64,000 nucleotides of DNA, from assembly GCF_004119445.1 (NCBI RefSeq), contig NZ_QICI01000061.1, positions 40,507 through 104,506 of the forward strand. The letters are read 5' to 3'. Below, piece after piece: positions 54,993 through 63,901 of this stretch. The number at the start of each line of letters is the position of its first letter. The stretch's first letter is position 1. A program made the position numbers and the translations under genes. This DNA comes from Chryseobacterium sp. CH21 (GTDB taxonomy: Bacteria; Bacteroidota; Bacteroidia; Flavobacteriales; Weeksellaceae). The notes under the pieces were generated by a model. It did not search any database. It had not been told where the DNA came from and was given only the letters and a program-made list of their open reading frames with translations.

Positions 54993-56354
54993 TTATTTTC
55001 CAAACATTCCGCCCATTCCAGGCATATTTGGCATTTTGCTCATCATCTGCATCATTTGCTTTCCTTGAGGTCCCTGCATCATCTTCATCATTTTACCCAT
55101 TTGGTCAAACTGTTTCATCAATTGATTCACATCTTCTACCTTTCTTCCTGCACCTTTAGCAATTCTACCTTTTCTCTGAGTATTAATAATAGAAGGTCTT
55201 CTTCTTTCTTCAGGAGTCATAGAATAAATGATTGCCTCAATGTGTTTGAATGCATCATCACTGATTTCTACGTCTTTGATCGCTTTTCCAACTCCAGGAA
55301 TCATTCCCATCAAGTCCTTCATGTTACCCATCTTCTTGATCTGATTGATTTGCTTAAGGAAATCATCAAAACCGAATTCGTTTTTAGCAATTTTCTTGTG
55401 AAGTTTCTTCGCTTCTTCTTCATCAAACTGCTCCTGAGCTCTTTCTACTAAGGAAACAACGTCTCCCATTCCCAGGATTCTGTCTGCCATCCTTTCCGGG
55501 TAGAAAAGATCTAAAGCTTCCATTTTTTCTCCTGTAGAGATAAATTTGATTGGTTTTTCAACAACGGAACGGATCGTTAATGCAGCACCCCCTCTTGTAT
55601 CACCATCTAATTTAGTTAAAACAACTCCGTCAAAGTTCAAAGCATCGTTGAATGCTTTTGCTGTATTTACAGCATCCTGACCTGTCATTGAGTCAACAAC
55701 AAATAGGGTTTCATTTGGTTTAATGAAGTAATGAACAGATTTGATCTCGTTCATCATCTGCTCATCAATCGCTAAACGACCAGCGGTATCCACGATGACA
55801 ACATCATGGCCGTTTGCTTTTGCAAAATTGATTGCATTTTCAGCAATGGTAGACGGGTTTGTAGCGCCTTCTTCAGTATAAACAGGAACATTAATTTGTC
55901 CTCCTAATACTTTCAGCTGGTCAATTGCTGCAGGACGGTAAACGTCACAGGCTACCAATAAAGGTTTTTTATTTCTTTTTGTCTGTAAATAATGAGCTAG
56001 TTTTCCTGAGAAAGTAGTCTTACCAGATCCCTGAAGACCTGCAATAAGGATTACAGACGGTTTTCCTGAAAGATTGATTCCCTCCTGAGAACCTCCCATC
56101 AGGTCTACCAGTTCATCATGAACAATTTTGGTCATTAACTGTCCCGGAGTAAGGGAAGTAAGAACGTTTTCTCCTAATGCTTTATCCTGAACTCTTTTAG
56201 TAAGATCTTTTGCAACTTTATAGTTAACGTCGGCATCTACCAATGCTCTACGGATCTCCTTTACGGTTTCCGCTACATTGATTTCGGTAATTTTTCCTCT
56301 ACCGGAAATATTATGTAATGCCTTGTCTAATTTATCCTGTAAACTATTAAACAT
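54993..56354 (-). CDS. ffh: signal recognition particle protein
   Basis: 453 residues. The N domain (1 to about 85) is followed by the GTPase G domain with LIAGLQGSGKTTFSGKLAHY (G1), VDTAGRLAIDEQMM (G3) and LTKLDGDTRGGAALT (G4/G5), and the Met-rich M domain ending MQMMSKMPNMPGMGGMFGK, which binds signal sequences and 4.5S RNA. It targets nascent membrane proteins to the translocon. A -7 box (TATTTTTG on minus, 56378-56385) precedes it. Confidence 0.96.
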   Translation of the reverse strand: MFNSLQDKLDKALHNISGRGKITEINVAETVKEIRRALVDADVNYKVAKDLTKRVQDKALGENVLTSLTPGQLMTKIVHDELVDLMGGSQEGINLSGKPSVILIAGLQGSGKTTFSGKLAHYLQTKRNKKPLLVACDVYRPAAIDQLKVLGGQINVPVYTEEGATNPSTIAENAINFAKANGHDVVIVDTAGRLAIDEQMMNEIKSVHYFIKPNETLFVVDSMTGQDAVNTAKAFNDALNFDGVVLTKLDGDTRGGAALTIRSVVEKPIKFISTGEKMEALDLFYPERMADRILGMGDVVSLVERAQEQFDEEEAKKLHKKIAKNEFGFDDFLKQINQIKKMGNMKDLMGMIPGVGKAIKDVEISDDAFKHIEAIIYSMTPEERRRPSIINTQRKGRIAKGAGRKVEDVNQLMKQFDQMGKMMKMMQGPQGKQMMQMMSKMPNMPGMGGMFGK

Positions 56355-56377
56355 ATTTATTGTAAATTATAGGTTTG

Positions 56378-56385
56378 CAAAAATA
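56378..56385 (-). promoter_or_regulatory. TAnnTTTG -7 box of ffh
   Basis: Minus-strand TATTTTTG, 23 bases before the ATG. Confidence 0.58.
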
Positions 56386-56484
56386 AGGAATTTTTAGCAT
56401 ATCTAAAGTGTCCGGGACGTAATATTATATACATAAGAAAAAATGATATATATCAAATCTTATCATAATACGATAGAAAAAGTC

Positions 56485-56492
56485 TATTTTTG
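56485..56492 (+). promoter_or_regulatory. TAnnTTTG -7 box of the ATP synthase region
   Basis: TATTTTTG, 19 bases before the ATG at 56512. It lies inside a longer open frame starting at 56443, which argues that translation starts at 56512. Confidence 0.6.
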
Positions 56493-56511
56493 CGTTCAAT
56501 TAAAATTTAGA

Positions 56512-56895
56512 ATGAAAATCAATCCCAATATTCTTGTTGTCATTTTATTCTTTCTGACGTTTCTGGTGCACTTTTCCCTTTGGAAATTTGTTTTTCACCT
56601 GAATGAAATTGTGATCATTAAATTTTATCTTTTTCTGAGCGTCATGTTTATGATGATGATTACTCTTATTATTTTAATTAATAGAGTAGCACCGGAATTT
56701 TTAGGATTGTCTGTCATTGGTTTGATTCTTTTAAAATTCGGTTTAATGTACTTAATCAGAAAAAAACTGAACTTTGAAGTGATTCCAGGCTATAAATTTC
56801 ATTTTATTATTCCCTATTTTGTCCTGACAGCCCTGCTTACATACTATGCCATCAAGCTGATTAATCATGATAAAAACAGTAAAATAATTTATTGA
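56512..56895 (+). CDS. small membrane protein upstream of atpB (DUF6168-like, AtpI-like position)
   Basis: 127 residues with four hydrophobic segments (NILVVILFFLTFLVHFSLW, KFYLFLSVMFMMMITLIILI, FLGLSVIGLILLKFGLMYLI, FIIPYFVLTALLTYYAIKLI). In Bacteroidota a four-helix protein of this size often sits between atpZ and atpB, where AtpI lies in other phyla. An assembly role for the c-ring is an inference from position only. Ends 46 bases before atpB, which has its own -7 box. Confidence 0.72.
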   Translation: MKINPNILVVILFFLTFLVHFSLWKFVFHLNEIVIIKFYLFLSVMFMMMITLIILINRVAPEFLGLSVIGLILLKFGLMYLIRKKLNFEVIPGYKFHFIIPYFVLTALLTYYAIKLINHDKNSKIIY

Positions 56896-56913
56896 AACTA
56901 GAAAAAATATCAT

Positions 56914-56921
56914 ATTTTTGC
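56914..56921 (+). promoter_or_regulatory. TAnnTTTG -7 box of atpB
   Basis: TATTTTTG, 20 bases before the ATG at 56942. It overlaps a TTG that would otherwise extend the frame. Confidence 0.58.
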
Positions 56922-56941
56922 ACAACGAAAAAAACCTATCA

Positions 56942-58039
56942 ATGTTTAAGAAATTCGCAGTTTTATTCTACAGTATTTTTGTATTAAACTTAGTGTCTGC
57001 ACAGCACGGTGAGGCTACTGCTGGCGCAGCTCCTGCTCAAGAGCTTTCAGAGAAAGACAAAGTAAGCAAAGAAAACAAAGAGTTCATCGATCATCACTTG
57101 TTGGATGCACATGATTTCACATTGATGGTTGATAAAGATGGTCATCACATCGGTTTTCCTCTTCCTGTTATTGTATATGACAACGGTTTTCATGCTTTCA
57201 TGAGTAACAAAGAAGGGTTTATGCACGGAGAACCTACTGAAGTAGACGGTTCTTTTTATGTGTTGCACCATGAGAAAATCTATAAGACTGATGCAGCTGG
57301 AACGATCACTCTTGATGATCACGGTCACCCGACGAACGAAAAACCAATGGATCTTTCTATTACAAAAAGTGTATTGATCATTTTGTTAGTATCAATCTTT
57401 ATGTTAGTATTATTCGGAGGTATGGCTAAGTCTTATAAAAAATCAGTTGTTCCTACTGGAGCTGCAAGATTTTTAGAGCCGCTAATCATTTTCGTAAGAG
57501 ATGAAGTTGCTATTCCAAATATCGGACATAAGTATAAGAGATTTATGGGTTATTTATTAACTGTATTCTTCTTTATTCTTTTCCTTAACGTTTTAGGACT
57601 AATGCCTTTCGGAATCAATGTTACAGGTAATATTACTATGACATTCTTCCTTGCAATCCTTACTTATTTGATTACGACATTCTCAGCTAATAAAGATTAC
57701 TGGAAACATATCTTCTGGATGCCAGGAGTACCAGTTCCAATGAAGTTGATTATGCTTCCTATCGAATTATTAGGAACAATCACTAAACCATTCGCTTTGA
57801 TGATTCGACTTTTTGCCAACATGACGGCAGGTCACATCGTAGTAATGAGTTTGATCGGATTGATCTATGTATTTAAGAATTTCATCGCAGGTGTTGCATT
57901 TCCATTCCTTACATTAGTAATTTATTTACTAGAAGTTTTGGTAGCATTCCTACAGGCTTATATCTTCACAATGTTATCAGCTTTGTTTATCGGAATGGCA
58001 GTACAAGAGCATGAGCACGAACATCATGCTGCTCACTAA
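56942..58039 (+). CDS. atpB: ATP synthase F0 subunit a
   Basis: 365 residues from the ATG at 56942 (MFKKFAVLFYSIFVLNLVSA, a signal-like start). A His-rich N-terminal region of about 130 residues outside the membrane is usual for the Bacteroidota form and absent in E. coli. The conserved proton-channel helix is IRLFANMTAGHIVVMSLIGL with the essential Arg, followed by two more helices, and the tail is rich in His (EHEHEHHAAH). It forms the proton half-channels next to the c-ring. First structural gene of the operon. Confidence 0.94.
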   Translation: MFKKFAVLFYSIFVLNLVSAQHGEATAGAAPAQELSEKDKVSKENKEFIDHHLLDAHDFTLMVDKDGHHIGFPLPVIVYDNGFHAFMSNKEGFMHGEPTEVDGSFYVLHHEKIYKTDAAGTITLDDHGHPTNEKPMDLSITKSVLIILLVSIFMLVLFGGMAKSYKKSVVPTGAARFLEPLIIFVRDEVAIPNIGHKYKRFMGYLLTVFFFILFLNVLGLMPFGINVTGNITMTFFLAILTYLITTFSANKDYWKHIFWMPGVPVPMKLIMLPIELLGTITKPFALMIRLFANMTAGHIVVMSLIGLIYVFKNFIAGVAFPFLTLVIYLLEVLVAFLQAYIFTMLSALFIGMAVQEHEHEHHAAH

Positions 58040-58086
58040 TTGGAATTATAAATTAAAGTAAAACAAATTTTTTAAAATTATATATT

Positions 58087-58281
58087 ATGGAAATCCCTAA
58101 AATTGTAGGTGCTGGTATCGTAGTACTAGGTGTAGGTATCGGTCTTGGTAAAATCGGAGCTGCTGCTCTTGAAGCTATCGCTAGACAACCTGAGCAATCT
58201 GGAAAAATCCAAACAGCTATGCTTATCGCAGCTGCACTTGTAGAAGGTGTTGCGTTTGCTGCTCTATTCGCAGTAAACTAA
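58087..58281 (+). CDS. atpE: ATP synthase F0 subunit c
   Basis: 64 residues, a helical hairpin. Helix 1 is glycine-rich (GAGIVVLGVGIGLGKIGAAA), the loop is ARQPEQ, and helix 2 carries the ion-binding Glu in AALVEGVAFAALFA. The residue after the Glu is Gly and no Na+ signature (Glu-Ser/Thr with a nearby Tyr) is seen, so a proton-driven ring is likely. It is shorter than the 79 of E. coli. A perfect hairpin lies between it and atpF. Confidence 0.95.
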   Translation: MEIPKIVGAGIVVLGVGIGLGKIGAAALEAIARQPEQSGKIQTAMLIAAALVEGVAFAALFAVN

Positions 58282-58291
58282 TTAAAATCAG

Positions 58292-58326
58292 ACCATTATC
58301 TGTGACGGTTGGTTACAGATAATGGT
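58292..58326 (+). other. intercistronic hairpin between atpE and atpF
   Basis: 12-bp perfect stem (ACCATTATCTGT and its complement) with an 11-base loop, followed by only a short weak T run. It may slow transcription or protect the atpE 3' end, favouring more c subunit than the downstream subunits. Inference. Confidence 0.6.
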
Positions 58327-58363
58327 TCTTTAAAAAAGTAATAATTATTTATACATTTATATA

Positions 58364-58861
58364 ATGGAATTAATTCATCAGTTTTCATCAGGATTATTTA
58401 TTATCCAGTCTGTAATTTTTCTAGCATTATTATTTTTGTTAGGTAAATTCGCTTGGAAACCTATTTTAACGTCTATCAATGACAGAGAAACATCTATTGT
58501 TGACGCTCTTAATCAAGCTAAATTAGCTAGAAAAGAAATGGAAACTTTAAAAGAGGATAACGAAAGAATCATTCGTGAAGCTAAAATCGAAAGAGATGCT
58601 ATCCTTAAAGAAGCTAGAGAAATTAAAGACAGAATCGTAGGGGAAGCTAAAGATGTTGCTAAAGCTGAAGGAGACAAAATGATCGAAGCTGCTAAACAGA
58701 CTATCAATGCTGAGAAAAATGCTGCTATGGCAGACATCAAAACTCAAATTGGTACTTTATCTGTAAACATTGCTGAGTCTATCTTGAAACAAAAATTAGA
58801 CAACAGCGAAGCTCAAAACGAATTAGTTCAAAATTATTTAAACAAATCAAACCTTAACTAA
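58364..58861 (+). CDS. atpF: ATP synthase F0 subunit b
   Basis: 165 residues. One N-terminal membrane helix (LFIIQSVIFLALLFLLGKFAW) is followed by a long charged, Ala/Lys/Glu-rich coiled coil (about 40-165). It forms the outer stalk that holds F1 still. It is followed by atpH after two bases. Confidence 0.95.
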   Translation: MELIHQFSSGLFIIQSVIFLALLFLLGKFAWKPILTSINDRETSIVDALNQAKLARKEMETLKEDNERIIREAKIERDAILKEAREIKDRIVGEAKDVAKAEGDKMIEAAKQTINAEKNAAMADIKTQIGTLSVNIAESILKQKLDNSEAQNELVQNYLNKSNLN

Positions 58862-58863
58862 GA

Positions 58864-59403
58864 ATGCTTACATCTAAAGTAGCTAAAAGATATGCACAAG
58901 GTTTACTTGATTTCACAAACGAGTCAGGTCAAACGGCTACTGTATTTTCTGAAATGAAAGATGTAGTAAAGATCATGAAAGAGTCTGCGGACTTAAATAA
59001 ATTTTTCATGACTCCTTACATCGATTCTAAAAAGAAAATAGAAGTAGCAAACGAAATTTTCAAAGGTTTATCTGTTTCTTCTCAGAACCTGATCAAATTG
59101 GTTATTAAACACGGACGTGAGAGCCAATTGAGAAATATCGCTCAGGAATTCATCAATAAAGTAGAAGACCTTAGTGGTGTACAGAGAGTAACGCTTACTA
59201 CAGCAACTCCACTTTCTAAAGAGAACCTTGATCAGATTTTAAGATCTACCAATCTTGTAAATGCTGATTCAAACTTTGATCTGAAAGTAAATGTGAAACC
59301 TGAAATTCTTGGAGGATATGTTCTAAGAGTAGGTGACCAGCAGGTAGATGCGTCTGTGAAGACAAAACTGAACCAAGTTAAAAAAGATTTCCAATTAAAT
59401 TAA
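58864..59403 (+). CDS. atpH: ATP synthase F1 subunit delta
   Basis: 179 residues. The N-terminal helical domain starts [20 protein letters not shown]. The C-terminal end [22 protein letters not shown] is the OSCP/delta signature. It ties the top of F1 to subunit b. Tight spacing on both sides (2 and 16 bases). Confidence 0.95.
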   Translation: MLTSKVAKRYAQGLLDFTNESGQTATVFSEMKDVVKIMKESADLNKFFMTPYIDSKKKIEVANEIFKGLSVSSQNLIKLVIKHGRESQLRNIAQEFINKVEDLSGVQRVTLTTATPLSKENLDQILRSTNLVNADSNFDLKVNVKPEILGGYVLRVGDQQVDASVKTKLNQVKKDFQLN

Positions 59404-59419
59404 GAAAAACAACCATACA

Positions 59420-60997
59420 ATGGCAGAAATAAATCCGGCAGAAGTATCTGCGATCTTAAAACAGCAATTGGCCAACTTCGATACTCAATCAAACGTTGAG
59501 GAAGTAGGTACAGTTTTAACCATCGGTGATGGTATTGCTCGTGTATACGGGTTAGAAAACGTACAATACGGAGAGTTGGTGAAATTTTCTAGTGATGTAG
59601 AAGGTATTGTACTTAACCTTGAAGAAGACAACGTAGGTGTTGCTCTACTTGGTGAAAGTAAATTAGTAAAAGAAGGTGATACAGTAAGAAGAACAAACAG
59701 AATCTCTTCTATCAAAGTAGGAGAAGGTATGTTAGGAAGAGTAGTAGATACTCTTGGTAACCCTATCGATGGTAAAGGTCCTATTACTGGGGATTTATAC
59801 GAAATGCCATTGGAAAGAAAGGCTCCTGGAGTTATCTTCAGACAGCCGGTAACTGAGCCTTTACAGTCTGGTATCGTTGCAATTGATGCGATGATTCCTG
59901 TAGGAAGAGGTCAGAGAGAGCTTATCATTGGTGACAGACAAACAGGTAAAACTACTGTTGCAATTGATACGATCATCAACCAAAAAGAATTCTTTGATGC
60001 TGGTAAACCAGTATATTGTATATATGTTGCTATCGGTCAGAAAGCTTCTACTGTAGCACAAATCGTTAAAACTCTTTCTGATAAAGGAGCTTTAGCTTAT
60101 ACGGTAATCGTTGCGGCTAACGCATCAGATCCAGTTCCAATGCAGGTATATTCTGCAATGGCAGGAGCATCTATCGGTGAATTCTTCAGAGACACTGGTA
60201 GACCGGCACTTATCGTTTATGATGATTTATCTAAACAAGCTGTTGCTTACCGTGAGCTTTCTCTACTATTGAGAAGACCACCGGGCCGTGAAGCTTACCC
60301 TGGAGACGTATTCTACCTTCACTCAAGACTATTGGAAAGAGCTGCAAAAGTAATCGCTGATGACGAAATTGCTAAGCAAATGAACGATTTGCCAGAGTCT
60401 CTTAGACCAATCGTAAAAGGTGGTGGTTCATTAACAGCCCTTCCAATTATCGAAACTCAAGCTGGTGACGTTTCTGCGTATATCCCTACAAACGTAATCT
60501 CTATTACAGACGGACAGATCTTCTTGGAGTCTGATCTATTCAACTCAGGGGTTCGTCCAGCGATCAACGTTGGTATCTCTGTATCGAGAGTAGGAGGTAA
60601 TGCTCAGATCAAATCAATGAAAAAAGTATCTGGTACATTAAAACTTGACCAGGCTCAATATAAAGAACTAGAAGCGTTTGCTAAATTCGGTTCTGACCTT
60701 GATGCTTCTACTTTAGCAGTTATCTCTAAAGGAGAAAGAAACGTAGAGATCCTTAAGCAGCCGGTAAATGCACCACTTCCTGTGGAAAGTCAGGTAGCGA
60801 TCGTATACGCTGGAACAGAAAACTTAATGAGAAACGTTCCATTGAACAAGATTAAAGAATTCCAATATGAATATATCGAGTTCCTGAAATCTAAGCACCC
60901 AGATACAATGGCTGCTATTAAGGCTGGAAAAATCGATAACGATATTACAGGTGTTCTTAAGCAGGCGGCTAACGATTTAGCTTCTAAATACAACTAA
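59420..60997 (+). CDS. atpA: ATP synthase F1 subunit alpha
   Basis: 525 residues. P-loop [15 protein letters not shown] near residue 172-186, signature [17 protein letters not shown], and the N-terminal crown [15 protein letters not shown]. It is the non-catalytic nucleotide-binding subunit alternating with beta in F1. The beta subunit gene is not in this window. Confidence 0.97.
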   Translation: MAEINPAEVSAILKQQLANFDTQSNVEEVGTVLTIGDGIARVYGLENVQYGELVKFSSDVEGIVLNLEEDNVGVALLGESKLVKEGDTVRRTNRISSIKVGEGMLGRVVDTLGNPIDGKGPITGDLYEMPLERKAPGVIFRQPVTEPLQSGIVAIDAMIPVGRGQRELIIGDRQTGKTTVAIDTIINQKEFFDAGKPVYCIYVAIGQKASTVAQIVKTLSDKGALAYTVIVAANASDPVPMQVYSAMAGASIGEFFRDTGRPALIVYDDLSKQAVAYRELSLLLRRPPGREAYPGDVFYLHSRLLERAAKVIADDEIAKQMNDLPESLRPIVKGGGSLTALPIIETQAGDVSAYIPTNVISITDGQIFLESDLFNSGVRPAINVGISVSRVGGNAQIKSMKKVSGTLKLDQAQYKELEAFAKFGSDLDASTLAVISKGERNVEILKQPVNAPLPVESQVAIVYAGTENLMRNVPLNKIKEFQYEYIEFLKSKHPDTMAAIKAGKIDNDITGVLKQAANDLASKYN

Positions 60998-61007
60998 AAA
61001 ATTCAAT

Positions 61008-61066
61008 GTTTAAGGTTTGAAATATAGTGTTTTAAACCTTAAACTTTAGACCTTAAACTTTGAACC
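61008..61066. repeat. intergenic repeat with hairpin in the atpA-atpG gap
   Basis: GTTTAAGGTTT and its perfect complement AAACCTTAAAC lie 15 bases apart, followed by further variants (GACCTTAAACTTTGAACC). It resembles the repeat wording at 32108-32150 and is probably a dispersed family. It lies in a gap of 76 bases where other operon gaps are 2-82 bases. Confidence 0.5.
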
Positions 61067-61073
61067 CAAATTA

Positions 61074-61937
61074 ATGGCAAACTTAAAAGAAATACGAGGC
61101 AGAATTACGTCAATTTCATCTACGATGCAGATTACGCGTGCTATGAAGATGGTTTCCGCAGCGAAACTTAAAAAAGCACAGGACGCAATCGTAATGTTAA
61201 GACCTTATTCTGAAAAATTACAGGAGCTTATCCAGAATGTAAATTCTAGCTCTGATCCTGATCAGATTTCTGTATATGCTCAGAAAAGAGAGGTTAAAAG
61301 AGTACTATTCATCGCTGTTACTTCAAACAGAGGTCTTGCGGGAGCTTTTAACTCTTCTATCGTAAAAGAGCTTAACCTTCAGTTTCAGAACAATGCTCAG
61401 TACGAGGTTGAAGTTCTTCCTGTAGGTAAAAAAGTATATGATGCTGTAAGAAGAAACCGTACGGTATATACTAACGGAAGCACTGTTTATGATAACCTGA
61501 ACTTTGATGCAGTTGCCCATATCACTGAAGGGGTAATGACCAGCTTCAGAGAAGGTAAATTTGACGAAGTGTATGTTATCTATAACAAATTCGTTAATGC
61601 TGCTACTCAGGAAGTAACTACAGAACAGCTTCTTCCAATCTCAATGCCAGAAAATACTGATTCACAGGTTGAAACAGATTATATCTTTGAACCTAACAGA
61701 GCTGAGATCCTGGATAACTTGATTCCAAAGTCTATCAAAACTCAGGTTTTCAAAGCAATCTTAGATTCAGTAGCATCTGAGCATGGAGCGAGAATGACTG
61801 CAATGCACAAAGCAACAGACAATGCTCAAGCATTAAAGAATGATCTTGTGATCTTCTATAACAAAGCAAGACAGGCTGCAATTACCAACGAAATCCTGGA
61901 AATTGTTTCCGGAGCAGAAGCTTTGAAAAATTCATAA
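61074..61937 (+). CDS. atpG: ATP synthase F1 subunit gamma
   Basis: 287 residues. The N-terminal coiled coil ANLKEIRGRITSISSTMQIT and the C-terminal helix ASEHGARMTAMHKATDNAQAL are both family signatures. It is the rotating shaft. Last gene of atpB-E-F-H-A-G; a terminator follows. Confidence 0.96.
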   Translation: MANLKEIRGRITSISSTMQITRAMKMVSAAKLKKAQDAIVMLRPYSEKLQELIQNVNSSSDPDQISVYAQKREVKRVLFIAVTSNRGLAGAFNSSIVKELNLQFQNNAQYEVEVLPVGKKVYDAVRRNRTVYTNGSTVYDNLNFDAVAHITEGVMTSFREGKFDEVYVIYNKFVNAATQEVTTEQLLPISMPENTDSQVETDYIFEPNRAEILDNLIPKSIKTQVFKAILDSVASEHGARMTAMHKATDNAQALKNDLVIFYNKARQAAITNEILEIVSGAEALKNS

Positions 61938-61959
61938 AGAATTATTCTACTATACAAAT

Positions 61960-61987
61960 AAAGCACCGAAATTATCGGTGCTTTTTT
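61960..61987 (+). terminator. terminator of the ATP synthase operon
   Basis: 10-bp perfect stem (AAAGCACCGA and its complement), loop AATTA, T run, 23 bases after the atpG stop. The rest of the 270-base gap holds only the next promoter. Confidence 0.88.
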
Positions 61988-62171
61988 ATTTAAATAAGGT
62001 GAAAACCGCTGTTTACTGCCCAAAAATCTTTCTTTTTCAGGAAAACGGATTTCTGTTCCAATTATTTTTTTATTGAAAAAGAATAGTGTTTTATCGCTCC
62101 GTTTTTCTCTTACAAAAATCATCAATCGAAATAATCAATCCCTGATTCAGGCAGGTTATTTTTATTTTACA

Positions 62172-62179
62172 TATCTTTG
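62172..62179 (+). promoter_or_regulatory. TAnnTTTG -7 box of the CNNM/CorC gene
   Basis: TATCTTTG, 29 bases before the ATG at 62208. Confidence 0.58.
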
Positions 62180-62207
62180 TACCTAATAAAATTTATACAA
62201 CCTCTAA

Positions 62208-63566
62208 ATGGACTCGGACATAGTCAGGCTTTTGCTGGCCTTATTTCTTGTTTTACTAAATGGCTTCTTCGTAGCCGCAGAATTTTCAATTGTTAAAGTT
62301 CGTTACTCACAAATTCAGTTAAAAGCCGCAGAAGGCAATTCTATGGCTAAACAGGCAGAACATATCATTAAGCATCTTGATGAATATCTTTCCGCCACAC
62401 AATTAGGAATTACATTGGCATCCCTTGCCCTTGGTTGGGTAGGAGAAAGTGCTCTGCATCATATTGTTGAAAATATTTTCACTTCTTTAAATGTTAATCT
62501 TACTCAGACAACGATTACGACCATTTCGGTCGCTACAAGTTTCGTATTGATTACCATTATGCACATTGTATTTGGCGAGCTTATCCCAAAATCAATCGCC
62601 ATCAGAAAATCAGAGGCGACTACAATGGCAACAGCAGTTCCGTTGAGAGTGTTTTACACGATTTTTAAACCATTTATCTGGTTGATGAACTCGATGTCGA
62701 ATGGTTTCTTAAGATTGATAAAAATTCACCCTGCTTCCGAACAGGAAATTCACTCTACAGAAGAACTTCAGCTTTTGGTAAAACAAAGTGCAGACAGTGG
62801 TGAGATTGAAGAAGAGAACTATGAAATCATTAAAAATGCATTTGATTTTACAGATCACTCTGCCAAGCAGATCATGGTTCCAAGACAGAATATTACTTCC
62901 ATAGACTTTGAAGAAGACGTTAATGATATTATCAATAAGATTATGGATAGTGGTTACTCCCGTATTCCTGTTTATATTGATTCTATCGACAATGTAATCG
63001 GAATTTTCTATACAAAGGAAATTATAAGAGAATTTGTGAAGAGAAAAGGAGATCTGGATCATGAAGACCTTAAAGACTTAATGCGTGATGCCTTCTTCGT
63101 GGTGGAAAGCAAAAAAGTTTCTGACTTACTGAAAACGTTCCAGCTTAAGAAGCAGCATATCGCTATTGTTATTGATGAATTTGGAGGAACTGAAGGAATT
63201 ATCACATTAGAAGACATCCTTGAGGAATTGGTAGGAGAAATTCAGGATGAAGAAGATGATGAAGAAAAAATTGTTGATAAAATAGCGGATAATACCTATT
63301 GGGTGCAGGCTACACAGCCTTTGGACGAAATCAACGAATTTCTGCCTAAAAGACTTCCTCTTTCCGAAGAAAGTGAGTACAATTCATTAGCCGGATTTAT
63401 TCTTTATGAATTGGAAGAAATTCCCGAAGAAAATCAGGAATTTGATCTTGAAGACTATCACTTCAAAATTCTGAAGATGAATAACAAGAGTGTGGAACTT
63501 GTAGAATTAATTTATCAGGAGCCTAATGCCATTGATAATCTGGCAGACAAAATAGGGGAAGTTTAA
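62208..63566 (+). CDS. CNNM/CorC family membrane protein with CBS pair
   Basis: 452 residues. The N-terminal DUF21 domain has about four hydrophobic segments (LLLALFLVLLNGFFVAAEF, LGITLASLALGWVG, VATSFVLITIMHIVFGEL, and one near FYTIFKPFIWLM). A tandem CBS pair (ITSIDFEEDVNDII and VVESKKVSDLLKTFQ) and a C-terminal CorC_HlyC domain (WVQATQPLDEINEFL) follow. The family is often labelled hemolysin, but Mg2+/cation export or homeostasis is the better supported role. clpS follows after 10 bases. Confidence 0.92.
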   Translation: MDSDIVRLLLALFLVLLNGFFVAAEFSIVKVRYSQIQLKAAEGNSMAKQAEHIIKHLDEYLSATQLGITLASLALGWVGESALHHIVENIFTSLNVNLTQTTITTISVATSFVLITIMHIVFGELIPKSIAIRKSEATTMATAVPLRVFYTIFKPFIWLMNSMSNGFLRLIKIHPASEQEIHSTEELQLLVKQSADSGEIEEENYEIIKNAFDFTDHSAKQIMVPRQNITSIDFEEDVNDIINKIMDSGYSRIPVYIDSIDNVIGIFYTKEIIREFVKRKGDLDHEDLKDLMRDAFFVVESKKVSDLLKTFQLKKQHIAIVIDEFGGTEGIITLEDILEELVGEIQDEEDDEEKIVDKIADNTYWVQATQPLDEINEFLPKRLPLSEESEYNSLAGFILYELEEIPEENQEFDLEDYHFKILKMNNKSVELVELIYQEPNAIDNLADKIGEV

Positions 63567-63576
63567 AAGAATTAGA

Positions 63577-63882
63577 ATGAATTTTTATAACAGCATAAAA
63601 GATTACGAAAACCCGAAACGTCAGTACGAAGAAGAAGTTCTTGTTTTAGATGATACGGATGAAGTTTACAAACTGGTACTGCACAACGATGATGTTCATA
63701 CATTTGATTATGTAATAGACTGCCTGATCGAGATATGCAAACATAGTCTGGAACAGGCTGAGCAATGCACTATTTTGGTTCATTACAAAGGCAAGTGTAC
63801 CGTAAAAACAGGCTCAATGGATGTTTTGAAGCCTATGCATGAAAAATTAATTTCACGCGAATTAACAAGCGAAATCGTATAA
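63577..63882 (+). CDS. clpS: ATP-dependent Clp protease adaptor ClpS
   Basis: 101 residues. The ClpS core is clear: YKLVLHNDDVHTFDYVIDCL with the conserved HNDD, then CKHSLEQAEQCTILVHYKGK. It delivers N-end-rule substrates to ClpAP/ClpCP. A single ClpS domain, no fusion. It starts ten bases after the CNNM/CorC stop. The IS-like end lies 20 bases downstream. Confidence 0.94.
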   Translation: MNFYNSIKDYENPKRQYEEEVLVLDDTDEVYKLVLHNDDVHTFDYVIDCLIEICKHSLEQAEQCTILVHYKGKCTVKTGSMDVLKPMHEKLISRELTSEIV

Positions 63883-63901
63883 AATAAAATCCGGCAAATT
63901 A

